From Vibrio tasmaniensis (GTDB lineage: Bacteria > Pseudomonadota > Gammaproteobacteria > Enterobacterales > Vibrionaceae), in contig NZ_AP025510.1 in assembly GCF_024347635.1 (NCBI RefSeq), positions 1,550,001-1,614,000 on the forward strand: a DNA stretch of 64,000 nucleotides, given 5' to 3'. Numbering within the stretch: position 1 is the first letter of the stretch; each line of letters starts with the position of its first letter. The notes under the pieces were generated by a model. The model saw only the letters and a list, made by a program, of their open reading frames with translations, was not told the DNA's origin and made no database searches. Of the stretch, positions 9,904 through 17,468 are shown in pieces. Both the position numbers and the translations under genes were made by a program.

Positions 9904-10590
9904 ATGGAATTAACGGGTTACTCTTTAGGGCTCGTCGAAGCAAGCTGGATGACAGTTCAGCTTGCGTTCGTAAGCCTATTGGTTGGATTGGTTCTAGCAG
10001 TTTTGTTTGCAAGTGGTGAGATGTCTCGTCGTATTGCAATCAAATGGCCAACGACTGCATTTGTGACGATTGTTCGTGGTTTACCAGAAATTCTGGTCGT
10101 ACTGTTTATCTACTTTGGTTCGACACAAGTTCTGTTCATGATCACTGGCGACTTCATAGAAGTGAGCCCGTTCTTATCTGGTGTTGTTGCACTGTCACTT
10201 ATTTTTGCTTCTTACGCTTCGCAAACTATTCGTGGTGCGTTGAAAGCAGTAAGCAAAGGGCAGAGAGAAGCAGCAAGTGCGCTTGGTATTTCACAATCTC
10301 GTGCTTTCTTCAGAGTCGTATTGCCACAAGCAGTAAGACACGCTCTACCAGGGTTAACCAACCAATGGTTAGTGTTATTGAAAGATACAGCACTGGTTTC
10401 GTTGATTGGCGTAACCGATCTATTGAAACAAGCGCAATTAACATCAGCGGCAACGCACGAAGCATTTACTTGGTACGCGACAGCAGCAGCAATCTATTTG
10501 GTCATCACTTTAATCACACAAAGATTAGTAAAAGTGATTGATGGTAAGTTTTCTATTCAAGGTTTGGGTAACAAAGGGGCAATGGCATGA
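9904..10590 (+). CDS. artQ: Arginine ABC transporter permease ArtQ
   Basis: The 228-residue inner-membrane protein has the His/Glu/Gln/Arg-opine-type permease pattern. The EAA loop [22 protein letters not shown] near 125 contacts ArtP. About five membrane segments are apparent. It overlaps artM by 4 nt (ATGA), showing translational coupling. Confidence 0.92.
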   Translation: MELTGYSLGLVEASWMTVQLAFVSLLVGLVLAVLFASGEMSRRIAIKWPTTAFVTIVRGLPEILVVLFIYFGSTQVLFMITGDFIEVSPFLSGVVALSLIFASYASQTIRGALKAVSKGQREAASALGISQSRAFFRVVLPQAVRHALPGLTNQWLVLLKDTALVSLIGVTDLLKQAQLTSAATHEAFTWYATAAAIYLVITLITQRLVKVIDGKFSIQGLGNKGAMA

Positions 10591-11255
10591 ATCAACAATA
10601 CCTCTCTCAAATGCTTGAAGGCTTAGTGACCAGTCTTCAACTCACAGGCGCTTCATTGTTTGTTGGTTGTATTTTGTCTTTGTTGATGACGGTAACGCTA
10701 ATCCTAAGAATACCGGCGATTCACTGGTTAACACGTGGCATCATTACGCTGTTTACCGGCACACCATTGTTGGTTCAGATCTTTTTGGTGTATTACGGCC
10801 CGGGTCAATTCGATTTGATTCGTGAAAGCTTCCTATGGACTTGGTTAAGACAACCTTGGTTCTGTGCAATGTTAGCACTCGCACTGAACACCGCGGCATA
10901 CAGCACGCTACTGTTCAGAGGCGCATTCAACGCCATTCCAGCAGGGCAGTGGGAAGCATGTCGCGCATTAGGCATGGATAAAATCGCAACGCTTAAAGTG
11001 TTACTGCCATACGCTCTTCGTCGCGCCGTTCCAGCTTACTCGAACGAAGTAATTCTAGTCTTCAAAGGCACGTCACTGGCAAGCACCATCACCATCATGG
11101 ATTTGATGGGCTACGCTCAGCGTATCAATGGCCAAACCTACGACACACTCACCGTGTTCGGCATTGCTGGCGCATTCTACCTAGCAGTGAATGGTGTATT
11201 AACACTGATCTTCCGCCAAGTAGAGAAGAAAGCCCTCGCATTCGAAGCGGCATAA
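10587..11255 (+). CDS. artM: Arginine ABC transporter permease ArtM
   Basis: The 222-residue paired permease of ArtQ carries [20 protein letters not shown] near 60 and the EAA loop [22 protein letters not shown] near 128, as in E. coli ArtM. It is the last gene of the operon and is followed by a strong terminator. Confidence 0.92.
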   Translation: MNQQYLSQMLEGLVTSLQLTGASLFVGCILSLLMTVTLILRIPAIHWLTRGIITLFTGTPLLVQIFLVYYGPGQFDLIRESFLWTWLRQPWFCAMLALALNTAAYSTLLFRGAFNAIPAGQWEACRALGMDKIATLKVLLPYALRRAVPAYSNEVILVFKGTSLASTITIMDLMGYAQRINGQTYDTLTVFGIAGAFYLAVNGVLTLIFRQVEKKALAFEAA

Positions 11256-11285
11256 GCTAGCAATTCACAAGGTTAACTAACGTAT

Positions 11286-11326
11286 AAAGCCTGCCATTTA
11301 TGTTCGCATAGATGGCAGGCTTTTTT
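11286..11326 (+). terminator. Intrinsic terminator of the art operon
   Basis: AAAGCCTGCCAT pairs with ATGGCAGGC across a 14-nt loop and is followed by a T-run. It is placed 31 bp after the artM stop. Confidence 0.88.
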
Positions 11327-11580
11327 GTGTTTGGGGTATTAGTGGGAATACTGTGGTTACATGCAGTTCAGGAGGGTTTTCGCTAAAATCATACTATATG
11401 TAAATATTCTGAATTTTATCATTCAATGAGCTTATCTATGTTTTAAGTCACTGAAATGCTGTGATTAATTGTGTTAGAGTGCTGCCCATATGAAACTAGA
11501 TAGGGAAATTCTGTATTTAAGTGCAGAATTTTCTGTCTAAGAACTGTTAGGGCAATTCTAGTTTGGCGTAAGGAATATAA

Positions 11581-12285
11581 ATGGCAAATATCGGTACAGT
11601 TGATTTTTACATTGGAGTGCCAAGCTTACCTCGCGAGGACTTTGAAAGTTATTCGACTCGGCTTTTTGATGAGTGGGAATCTTATATTGGGAAAAACTTA
11701 GAGTTAAGTGATTACTCTCTTGTTTTAGAGGTTGAAGAGGGTTCAATAAAAGCCAAAGGTAAAATACTTGCAACTGCGAGTGTCTTATATTTTGGTATCG
11801 CACAATATGGTTCATTTATCTCCGGTCTGCAAACTATAAATAATCAAGTTAAGGCTATTGGGGACTATCTTGGGGAAAGAGCTAGCTCACCATTCGATCT
11901 TAGCCGAGTTAAGCCCAAATTGCGAAAGCGAGGGGAGTCTCTTGCTCGCTTAGAAAACCTTTTTGTCAAAGTTCAGCGTGGTGAATTAACAGTCGAAATG
12001 GCAATGCAAGAAACTGAATCTATTTTTGGTGCGGAGCTAGAAGAGGCTCCTGATTTTTATAATGACCTTAAAGAGTCCTTGGAACAGACGTCAGTAATCC
12101 CAAAGCAAATGGAGTTAAAGCTCATTGACGCGAATGGAGAAGAGTTAACATACCCTCAGCAACAGCCTAAACAGCCACGCAATCCTCAGCCAAGAACTCC
12201 TGCTCCGCCTATAGACCAGTTTAGGGTTGAGGTTTGGCGTGAAACCAAAAATAGTAAGAGAAACGTTAAAGTTATCACTCTGTAA
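11581..12285 (+). CDS. Cassette 1 protein, unknown function
   Basis: The 234-residue protein has an ATG 35 nt inside the cassette preceded by AAGGAA. I do not recognise a family. An acidic N-terminal domain (about 1-55) is followed by a single hydrophobic helix (GKILATASVLYFGIAQYGSFISG, about 60-82). Next come a basic helical region (PKLRKRGESLARLENLF), a linker rich in Pro and Gln (about 195-212) and a basic C-terminus. The one central hydrophobic helix plus charged flanks would suit a membrane-active effector or a coiled assembly, but this is only inference. Its stop falls 5 bp before the attC. Confidence 0.75.
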   Translation: MANIGTVDFYIGVPSLPREDFESYSTRLFDEWESYIGKNLELSDYSLVLEVEEGSIKAKGKILATASVLYFGIAQYGSFISGLQTINNQVKAIGDYLGERASSPFDLSRVKPKLRKRGESLARLENLFVKVQRGELTVEMAMQETESIFGAELEEAPDFYNDLKESLEQTSVIPKQMELKLIDANGEELTYPQQQPKQPRNPQPRTPAPPIDQFRVEVWRETKNSKRNVKVITL

Positions 12286-12290
12286 CAATT

Positions 12291-12417
12291 GCCCTAACAA
12301 GACGCTTAAGACGGACTAACAAACACTTGGCATTTTCAGTTCGGTTTAGTTGTGTGTTTAAGGTGTTTTAATTGAGCGAGGTGGCAGGTTTGTTAGCCAC
12401 TTTGCTAATCGTTAGCC
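12291..12417 (+). other. attC site of cassette 1 (VCR-like, 127 bp)
   Basis: It runs from inverse core GCCCTAAC to core GTTAGCC at 12411-12417. The left arm (ACGCTTAAGACGGACTAAC) and right arm (GTTAGCC ... GCTAATCGTTAGCC) carry imperfect dyad symmetry. The interior TTGGCATTTTCAGTTCGG...GTGTTTAAGG resembles Vibrio VCR/VPR-type attC sites. The size agrees with VCRs (about 121-129 bp). Confidence 0.85.
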
Positions 12418-12432
12418 TTCATGGAGTAATTT

Positions 12433-13374
12433 ATGAATACATGGAAACTGTCCATAAAACCGGATAGTGAATCTGGGTTTGATGCATTCGAACTGTGCAG
12501 ACAAAAATCATTACTAGGAGTTGGATGGTCAGCAGCTTATCTAGAATCTCAACCAAACACTTTAGAAGAAGCCAAGCTTTTGGTGACGAATCGATTTGGT
12601 GGATGGCCATATGCTGCACGCAAACTACTTGAGGAAGTAAATTGTGGGGACCATATATGGTTACATCAGCAGGGGGATTACTATTTGTGTCGAGCTAGAA
12701 AAGAAATAGTAATGGGTGCTGAAATTGACGAACAATTCTCTAGTTTTGATTTGGGACATGCAAGGAAAGCTGAATGGGTAAAGGTTCCTGAAGTATTTGT
12801 TTCAGGTGTAGTTCAGAGAGGGACTATCGCTCAGAGAATGATCCAACGCATATACATTAGCTCCAAAGAAAAGGCTTGTAACGACATTATATTTGAACGG
12901 TTGTCTGTAAATCCTGACTGGCGCCCAGAAATAGATTCAGAAGTTTTATCCAACAAGCTCAAAAACATAGATATGTTTGAACTATTTTCGATCATGACAC
13001 CGGATGAAGTCGAAGACATGGTAGCAATGTATTTACAGGATGAAGGTTGGCGTTTGATCAAGTCTACGTGCTTTAGAAGTAAGCCAACATTTGAATTCTC
13101 TATGGTGAGTAAACGTTCTGAAGTTTGTAGCGTTCAAGTAAAATCTGGAAAATATCCTGATCCATTGTCGCCAGAGAAATATGAAAAGTTTGCTACCGAC
13201 AAAACGCAAATCGTTCTGTTTTCGACAAATCCTAATTCCTACCCAGGAGAATCAAAGGAACGTGTTAGGTGTTTAGCACATGAAGTAATCTTTTTTTGGT
13301 TAGTTCACAATATTTGGTCAATGACTGAGTCTCTAAAACTAAAGCTTTGGATACACCTTTGTGAAAAAGGCTAA
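12433..13374 (+). CDS. Cassette 2 protein: EVE/PUA-like domain plus Mrr-like nuclease domain (predicted restriction factor)
   Basis: The protein has 313 residues. The N-terminal part (about 1-100) has WKLSIKPDS, LLGVGWS and NCGDHIWLHQQGDYYLCRA. That arrangement resembles EVE/PUA-like modified-base-binding modules. The C-terminal part (about 185-275) has DEVEDMVAMYLQDEGWRL then TFEFSMVSKRSEVCSVQVKSGK, the layout of an Mrr-like PD-(D/E)xK core with a QVK catalytic motif. Together they suggest a modification-dependent nuclease that attacks incoming DNA; this is inference from pattern. A clear Asp of the PD motif is not visible. The stop codon TAA is supplied by the attC inverse core. No methyltransferase is nearby. 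Confidence 0.7.
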   Translation: MNTWKLSIKPDSESGFDAFELCRQKSLLGVGWSAAYLESQPNTLEEAKLLVTNRFGGWPYAARKLLEEVNCGDHIWLHQQGDYYLCRARKEIVMGAEIDEQFSSFDLGHARKAEWVKVPEVFVSGVVQRGTIAQRMIQRIYISSKEKACNDIIFERLSVNPDWRPEIDSEVLSNKLKNIDMFELFSIMTPDEVEDMVAMYLQDEGWRLIKSTCFRSKPTFEFSMVSKRSEVCSVQVKSGKYPDPLSPEKYEKFATDKTQIVLFSTNPNSYPGESKERVRCLAHEVIFFWLVHNIWSMTESLKLKLWIHLCEKG

Positions 13375-13405
13375 CAAGGCGCTTAAGGCGGGCTAATCGT
13401 TAGGC
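13369..13405 (+). other. Collapsed attC of cassette 2 (37 bp)
   Basis: GGCTAACAAGGCGCTTAAGG, the normal left arm, runs at CGGGCTAATCGTTAGGC straight into the normal right end. About 90 bp of the interior seen in the cassette-1 attC is missing. The break is at the short repeat (A/G)CTAA that occurs in both arms. Both outer cores survive. Confidence 0.75.
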
Positions 13406-13422
13406 GAAATAGTGAGAATAAT

Positions 13423-14064
13423 ATGACAGATTTAGTTTCATCTAAAACAGTTCTATCCGTAGGCTCAAGCGTTTATAAAAAACTCTGCACAGCTTATCAA
13501 ACAAGGCAGAAAGAACGAGTTGAAAGTTTTTTTGAATGCGTAGAAACTCGTTATGAGTCAATGAGCGAAGAAGAAAAAATTGAATTAAATAAGTCTATCG
13601 ATAGTAGTGATGGCCAAGAATTATTGGCCAACTATGTTGATGCAATAACTCAAACCTCTAGTAAAAGAGTGAGAATGGCAATTGCCTTGTTGTATTGCAA
13701 AGATGCTGACTTTTCATTCTCAGCTATGGAGCAACAAATTTTTATCAATGGAGTTGTAGGTATTACCGATCATATGATTGATTTTTTGGTAGCAGCTATA
13801 GAGCAACCAGTAATCAAAGATAATGGTCCCTATCCAAGACATTTTATAGATAAAGCAAGTTTACTAACATTTCCAGTTAAGGATATAGATGCTGAAGGTG
13901 TTTATTCGTACACTCATGATTTAATTAGACGTAGATTACTATTACCTGATCACGTAGTGGGGATGCTAGGTGATGATGATGGTTGGTTTTTGACTTACGG
14001 TACATCTGCAATGTCAGTAAAAATGGTTCGACTACTTTTAAAAGCTGATGAGCTAAGTAGATAA
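13423..14064 (+). CDS. Cassette 3 protein, unknown function
   Basis: The 213-residue soluble, mostly helical and acidic protein starts MTDLVSSKTVLSVGSSVYKK. No domain recognised. A middle segment (FINGVVGITDHMIDFLVAAIEQP, about 108-130) is hydrophobic-amphipathic, and the C-terminus (GDDDGWFLTYGTSAMSVKMVRLLL) looks like a winged-helix or short beta unit. The ATG lies 24 bp after the cassette core. It and cassette 2 now form one composite unit because the attC between them is collapsed. Confidence 0.7.
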   Translation: MTDLVSSKTVLSVGSSVYKKLCTAYQTRQKERVESFFECVETRYESMSEEEKIELNKSIDSSDGQELLANYVDAITQTSSKRVRMAIALLYCKDADFSFSAMEQQIFINGVVGITDHMIDFLVAAIEQPVIKDNGPYPRHFIDKASLLTFPVKDIDAEGVYSYTHDLIRRRLLLPDHVVGMLGDDDGWFLTYGTSAMSVKMVRLLLKADELSR

Positions 14065-14069
14065 ATTTC

Positions 14070-14196
14070 GCCTAACAAATGCATCGACAAGATTTGCTAC
14101 ACTCGGCGTTATCAGTTTGTCATTAGTTTCAATGATTAAGGCGTTAAAATTCAGGTAGGTCTGTATCGTAGCAAACGTGTTATGCAGGCGTTATGC
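14070..14196 (+). other. attC site of cassette 3 (127 bp)
   Basis: It runs from inverse core GCCTAAC to core GTTATGC. The left arm ATGCATCGACAAGATTTGCTAC pairs imperfectly with the right arm GTAGCAAACGTGTTATGCAGGC, leaving unpaired bases as in functional attC hairpins. The interior differs from the cassette-1 attC, so the two cassettes have different origins. Confidence 0.82.
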
Positions 14197-14214
14197 TTCT
14201 TATTAGGAATTTCG

Positions 14215-14574
14215 ATGGAATATATAATCATATACTTTTTAAATAGCTTAGTTTTATTGCTAACAATGGCTCCATTAGGTGCTGCGTGTATTTTTCCAAA
14301 ATGTAGAAAGTTCACAAGAGAACACAATTTGGCACTTGGTACACTTTTGATATTTTGGGCTGCATTGACGTTTTTTGCTCTGACTTATGGTTTGTCTGAC
14401 TTCTCTGAGTTGTCATTTACTTTAAAGCAGTTAACGTTAGATGGTATTCAAGACCACCATGTCAGGGTCGATCTTTTAGGTATTTTTGGGGTTTGGATTT
14501 TTATATTGCCAGCCATAAATTTATCAATTGGATGTAATCTAATTACTAACTACCTTAGTGATGTTGAAAAATAA
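14215..14574 (+). CDS. Cassette 4 protein, small membrane protein
   Basis: The 119 residues from the ATG at 14215 (MEYIIIYFLNSLVLL) follow an AGGAATTTCG spacing. Three hydrophobic segments are visible, at about 1-20, 38-58 and 88-110, so it is an inner-membrane protein. Family not recognised. An ATG further upstream (14182) would lie inside the preceding attC and is unlikely. The stop is followed immediately by the left part of an interrupted attC. Confidence 0.65.
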   Translation: MEYIIIYFLNSLVLLLTMAPLGAACIFPKCRKFTREHNLALGTLLIFWAALTFFALTYGLSDFSELSFTLKQLTLDGIQDHHVRVDLLGIFGVWIFILPAINLSIGCNLITNYLSDVEK

Positions 14575-14594
14575 ATATAACAAACGACTATGGC
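14575..14594 (+). other. Left fragment of cassette 4 attC
   Basis: ATATAACAAACGACTATGG matches the reverse complement of the fragment at 15079-15094, so both are arms of one attC now separated by IS110-family sequence. Confidence 0.6.
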
Positions 14595-14602
14595 GTCAAT
14601 GA

Positions 14603-15045
14603 TTAGTTTTTGGCTGTACTTTCATTCCACATGGCGCCATCTTTCAGCATAGAGTTTAGGATCACAACCATCTTTCGAACACACGTAATTATTGCGACTT
14701 TCTTAGATTTTCCGGCAGCTAAAAGTTGAGCATAAGTTTCTTTGAATACTGGGTTACATTGGATGGATGACACCATTGTCATATACAAAGCAGTGCGTAC
14801 TTGCGCTCGACCGCCTTGGATTACGCGCTTACCTTTGTAGCGTCTACTTTCGCGTGTGATTGGAGTGACACCAATGAGTGCATATTTGCTATTGAACTCT
14901 GTAGTTTAGAGCGGGTTCCCGACTTGTGAAGTATGACCTTACCATTTGGGTCTAGGGCATGAAGACTAAAGCGGTTTTTAGCTAGGTCGATACCGCAGAA
15001 ATAAGAATAATAAGACGTGGTACTTCCGGTGCAATTAAGTACCAC
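14603..15045 (-). pseudogene. IS110-family transposase remnant inside an attC
   Basis: The N-terminal piece (15000 leftwards) reads FCGIDLAKNRFSLHALD, the DEDD-type start of IS110/IS1111 transposases. The C-terminal piece reads YALIGVTPITRES, then YKGKRVIQGGRAQVRTALYM and a helical tail to 14603, the Tnp_2 (IS116/IS110/IS902) domain. Most of the central protein is gone and the pieces are in different frames, so it cannot be functional. IS1111-attC elements are known to target attC sites, which fits its position between two attC arms. Confidence 0.82.
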
Positions 15046-15078
15046 ATAAGTGTGGTAAATCCTTTAAAGGGAGAATCC

Positions 15079-15094
15079 ATGTCATTCGTTATGT
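15079..15094 (+). other. Right fragment of cassette 4 attC with core GTTATGT
   Basis: ATGTCATTCGTTATGT is complementary to the left fragment at 14575-14594. It carries the core that opens cassette 5. Confidence 0.6.
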
Positions 15095-15116
15095 GTCTAT
15101 AGGTCTAAGAGGGAAT

Positions 15117-15455
15117 ATGTTTAAATTCGTAAGGTTGATAGTGCTATCAAATTTATTAGCACTACTAATTGTGGTTACTTTCGAGTATTTCACAGGCTAT
15201 TTGAAACTATCATTTTCTAGTGATTATGCGTTCTATTCAATGCTAATTCTTCTTGCTCTGGGTTCACTTTTGTCTTTTTCCGGTCATAAGGTCGGATATA
15301 GTGACCCTAGTAACATGGCTGGCGTTTCTGCTAGTTCGTTAATTGAAAACGAGTCTGCTAAATCAACCATTGTGACAAAATTAGAGAGTACGTCTGTTGG
15401 GCACAGCTTATTGATCGCTAGTTTGTTCCCACTACTTTATTGCCTGCTATCGTAG
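15117..15455 (+). CDS. Cassette 5 protein, small membrane protein
   Basis: The 112 residues from the ATG at 15117 are preceded by AAGAGGGAA. A GTG at 15093 would start inside the attC core. Hydrophobic segments lie at about 5-25, 38-55 and 93-112; the polar middle contains SDPSNMAGVSASSL. No family recognised; similar integral membrane cassettes of unknown function are common in Vibrio integrons. Confidence 0.65.
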   Translation: MFKFVRLIVLSNLLALLIVVTFEYFTGYLKLSFSSDYAFYSMLILLALGSLLSFSGHKVGYSDPSNMAGVSASSLIENESAKSTIVTKLESTSVGHSLLIASLFPLLYCLLS

Positions 15456-15460
15456 CCATC

Positions 15461-15485
15461 ACCTAACAAATTGTTCGACTGTTGG
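15461..15485 (+). other. Truncated attC closing the cassette array
   Basis: ACCTAACAAATTGTTCGACTG is an attC left arm. Its inverse core ACCTAAC complements the cassette-5 core GTTATGT with one mismatch. No complementary right arm follows in the next 300 bp, so the site is truncated. Confidence 0.55.
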
Positions 15486-15594
15486 GTTACGTAAACTCTT
15501 AGAGGGAACACTAGCGATTTGATGAGTCAGATTCATGGTCAATATGGATTATTGGGCACTATGGTTTTACTTCACGATGAAAAAGGAATTTTCG

Positions 15595-16143
15595 ATGTTT
15601 AAAATTGAGACAAAGCGGCTGATTATTAGGGATATGAACCCTAGCGATGAAAGAGCCTTCGTGGCGATGTCTCAAGACGCTAAATATCAGCGTTTTTATG
15701 ATGAAAGTGACTGTGACCCTGTTAAATATAAAGAGTTAACCAACTTGTTTATAGCTCAGGCTTCTGAAGAACCAAGGAAATCATATCAACTCGCTGTTGA
15801 AGACAAGAGCACTGGCCAGTTCATTGGCACTGTTTGTTTGCGTCTAGAAGACAATCAGCAAGCTTCAATGGGATGTGCGTTTTCAAGATTATCTCAAGGT
15901 AATAAGTTAAGCCATGAAGCGGCTCTTGCTTTGGCTGATTTTGGTTTTTCAACATTGGGCGTACACCGCATTTTTGCAGAGACAATCAGTAAGAATTTAC
16001 CTGCCATTAAGCTCTGTAAGTCTTTAGGTATGCGCCAAGAAGCACATTTTAGAGAGCATCGTTTTTTCAAAGGGCGGTGGTGGGATACCGTCGTTCTGGC
16101 TGTCCTGCGAACCGAATGGGTCAAGGCATTGCCAAGTGGCTAA
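15595..16143 (+). CDS. GNAT acetyltransferase, RimJ/RimL type
   Basis: The 182 residues from the ATG at 15595 follow AAAAGGAATTTTCG. The sequence MFKIETKRLIIRDMNPSD is the typical opening of RimJ-like enzymes. The acetyl-CoA-binding strand-loop is near residue 100 (LSQGNKLSHEAALALADFGF), and GVHRIFAETISKNLPAIKLCKSLGM near 125 is the usual C-terminal half. It should acetylate a protein N-terminus or small amine from acetyl-CoA. It lies just outside the last attC and may be an old cassette gene. In-frame ATGs at 15535 and 15577 are less well placed. Confidence 0.85.
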   Translation: MFKIETKRLIIRDMNPSDERAFVAMSQDAKYQRFYDESDCDPVKYKELTNLFIAQASEEPRKSYQLAVEDKSTGQFIGTVCLRLEDNQQASMGCAFSRLSQGNKLSHEAALALADFGFSTLGVHRIFAETISKNLPAIKLCKSLGMRQEAHFREHRFFKGRWWDTVVLAVLRTEWVKALPSG

Positions 16144-16199
16144 TCTAGATTCGATGTGTTTTACAAACAAGGCTCCGATTCAGAACGAGGTTATTCTGC

Positions 16200-16243
16200 T
16201 TTGATACTTTGATACTTTGATACTTTGATACTTTGATACTTTG
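16200..16243. repeat. Five-copy octamer tandem repeat TTTGATAC
   Basis: Five perfect copies of TTTGATAC plus a partial sixth sit 56 bp after the GNAT stop and 136 bp before the next gene. The unit is not a multiple of three and lies outside coding sequence. Confidence 0.95.
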
Positions 16244-16379
16244 GTTCGGTAGTATCAAGGTGATGCTACATGGTTTGGGGAGTCTGCCTTCATTACTTGC
16301 CACGATTATTTAGAAAGGCCGCAGTAAGATAACTGTTGGCTAGGTAATTGGTTGTTCGTTGTCTATAGGAGTTATAACT

Positions 16380-16811
16380 GTGTTTTATAGTAAGGAATAC
16401 AACAAGGGGTTGCTGCTGATCCTTGTTTCGATAAGTGCTTTCATTGTCGTTACGTCTGATAATAACTCCGGAACATTCATCGCTCACGCCATCAACGGGT
16501 TAATTGCTTTGCTCTTTTTCTCTATGACAATTGAGGTCAAAGGCAATGCATTGAGCTGGTACTTTGGTTTTGGTTTTTGGCGTAAGAATGTTGAAGTGTC
16601 AGACATCACGGAGACATCGTTCTATCAAAGCAAGTGGTATCAAGGTATTGGCATCCGCATGTTGAGCGATGGTTGGTTGTATAATGCTTCAATAGGTTCA
16701 GCGCTGAAATTAAATTTAAGCAATGGAAAGCACGTTTACATTGGTTGTAAGGATATAGACGGTTTAAAGGCGGCCTTGAAAGCTGCTAGCGAACAGATAA
16801 CTCAAAAGTGA
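16380..16811 (+). CDS. Small membrane-anchored protein with PH-like C-terminal domain
   Basis: The 143 residues from the GTG at 16380 have AGGAG 8 nt upstream. Two adjacent membrane segments (about 8-28 and 32-50) precede a soluble region: IEVKGNALSWYFGFGFWRKNVEVSDI ... LSNGKHVYIGCKDIDGLKAALK. That layout is typical of bacterial PH-like domains attached to two helices. Function unknown. Isolated gene in the accessory region. Confidence 0.65.
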   Translation: MFYSKEYNKGLLLILVSISAFIVVTSDNNSGTFIAHAINGLIALLFFSMTIEVKGNALSWYFGFGFWRKNVEVSDITETSFYQSKWYQGIGIRMLSDGWLYNASIGSALKLNLSNGKHVYIGCKDIDGLKAALKAASEQITQK

Positions 16812-16814
16812 TTT

Positions 16815-16885
16815 ATAAGGCTTGGCACTTTTTGTTTAAAGTCGGACTAATGTTTAAGGCTTTATGGTTTAAGTTAGCGGCACTT
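16815..16885 (+). other. Possible eroded attC
   Basis: CTTGGCACTTTTTG, then GTCGGACTAATGTTTAAGGC, then GTTTAAGTTAGCGG follow the order of the cassette-1 attC interior (CTTGGCATTTTCAG, GTTCGGTTTAGTTG, GTGTTTAAGGTG, GAGCGAGG). The arms are no longer complementary. It lies exactly between two accessory genes. Confidence 0.35.
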
Positions 16886-16915
16886 TAATATCGCAATAAG
16901 TCAATCGGAGGTTCG

Positions 16916-17320
16916 ATGGACAAATCAATCAAAACACATTTCGACGAGTACCCCGATGATGTTCGAGTTCGGCTTGAAGAGTTACGGTCGTTAATCTTTG
17001 AGCTTTCCTCTGATTTAGGTTTAGGTGAAGTCGAAGAGTCTATGAAATGGGGCGAGCCAAGTTACAGCGTTAGAACGGGCAGCCCCATTCGAATCGACTG
17101 GAAATTGAAATCGCCAAGCAACTATTACTTGTTCTTTAACTGTCAAACGAAGCTAGTCGACACGTTCAGAGAATTGCACGACGGCACGTTGGCATTTCAA
17201 GGCAATAGGGCAATCGTATTGAACCTAACTGAACCACTTCCAAAGGTACCAATTAAGCATTGCTTAGAGCTGGCCTTAACTTATCAACAGCGAAAGCATC
17301 TACCGCTTCTTGGTGCGTAG
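16916..17320 (+). CDS. DUF1801 domain protein
   Basis: The 134 residues begin at an ATG preceded by a perfect GGAGG at 16907-16911. It shows the DUF1801 pattern: VRVRLEELRSLIFEL at the start, SMKWGEPSYSVRTGSPIRIDWK in the middle and FFNCQTKLVDTFRELH. These small cytosolic proteins have no established role. Complete and stand-alone. Confidence 0.8.
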   Translation: MDKSIKTHFDEYPDDVRVRLEELRSLIFELSSDLGLGEVEESMKWGEPSYSVRTGSPIRIDWKLKSPSNYYLFFNCQTKLVDTFRELHDGTLAFQGNRAIVLNLTEPLPKVPIKHCLELALTYQQRKHLPLLGA

Positions 17321-17373
17321 TTGTTACGTGCAGTCATTATATTTCTTAAACCAGTTTTCTGTGCTCTAGTTAT

Positions 17374-17431
17374 CACTAACAAACGCTGATTGTATTGCTT
17401 ACCGTGTAAAAAGGTGTTTTAGTCACTTTGT
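17374..17431 (+). other. Possible eroded attC
   Basis: CACTAACAAACGCTGATTG followed by GTGTAAAAAGGTGTTTTAGT parallels ACTAACAAACACTTGG and GTGTTTAAGGTGTTTTAATT in the cassette-1 attC, with the central part shortened. It lies between two accessory genes. Weak on its own, but it is the second such relic. Confidence 0.35.
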
Positions 17432-17468
17432 ATATCAAGTCGTGTATTTCAGTCTTAAAGGAAGTTGT

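Larger units (their letters stand above)
11546..15485 (+). mobile_element. Integrase-less gene-cassette array (CALIN), five cassettes
   Basis: Five one-gene units in the same orientation are each bounded by a GTTRRRY-like core, at 11546, 12411, 13399, 14190 and 15088. In cassettes 1-3 the sequence after the core is the exact complement of the inverse core in that cassette's own attC: GTTAGGGCAATT/AATTGCCCTAAC, GTTAGCCT/AGGCTAAC, GTTAGGCGAAAT/ATTTCGCCTAAC. That is the defining feature of an integron cassette. No intI gene or attI site lies in the window. The left junction (11546) is not an attC, so the first cassette seems to have entered a secondary site. Genes are AT-rich compared with neighbours. 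The array ends in a truncated attC at 15461-15485. Confidence 0.85.

Noticed and set aside
10044..10541. Plus-strand 165-codon frame inside artQ
   Set aside because: Out-of-frame shadow of a well-supported permease gene.
12433..13374. Cassette 2 as a complete restriction-modification system
   Set aside because: No methyltransferase or specificity gene nearby; only a modification-dependent nuclease is conceivable.
16200..16243. CRISPR array
   Set aside because: Units are 8 nt with no spacers; no cas genes.
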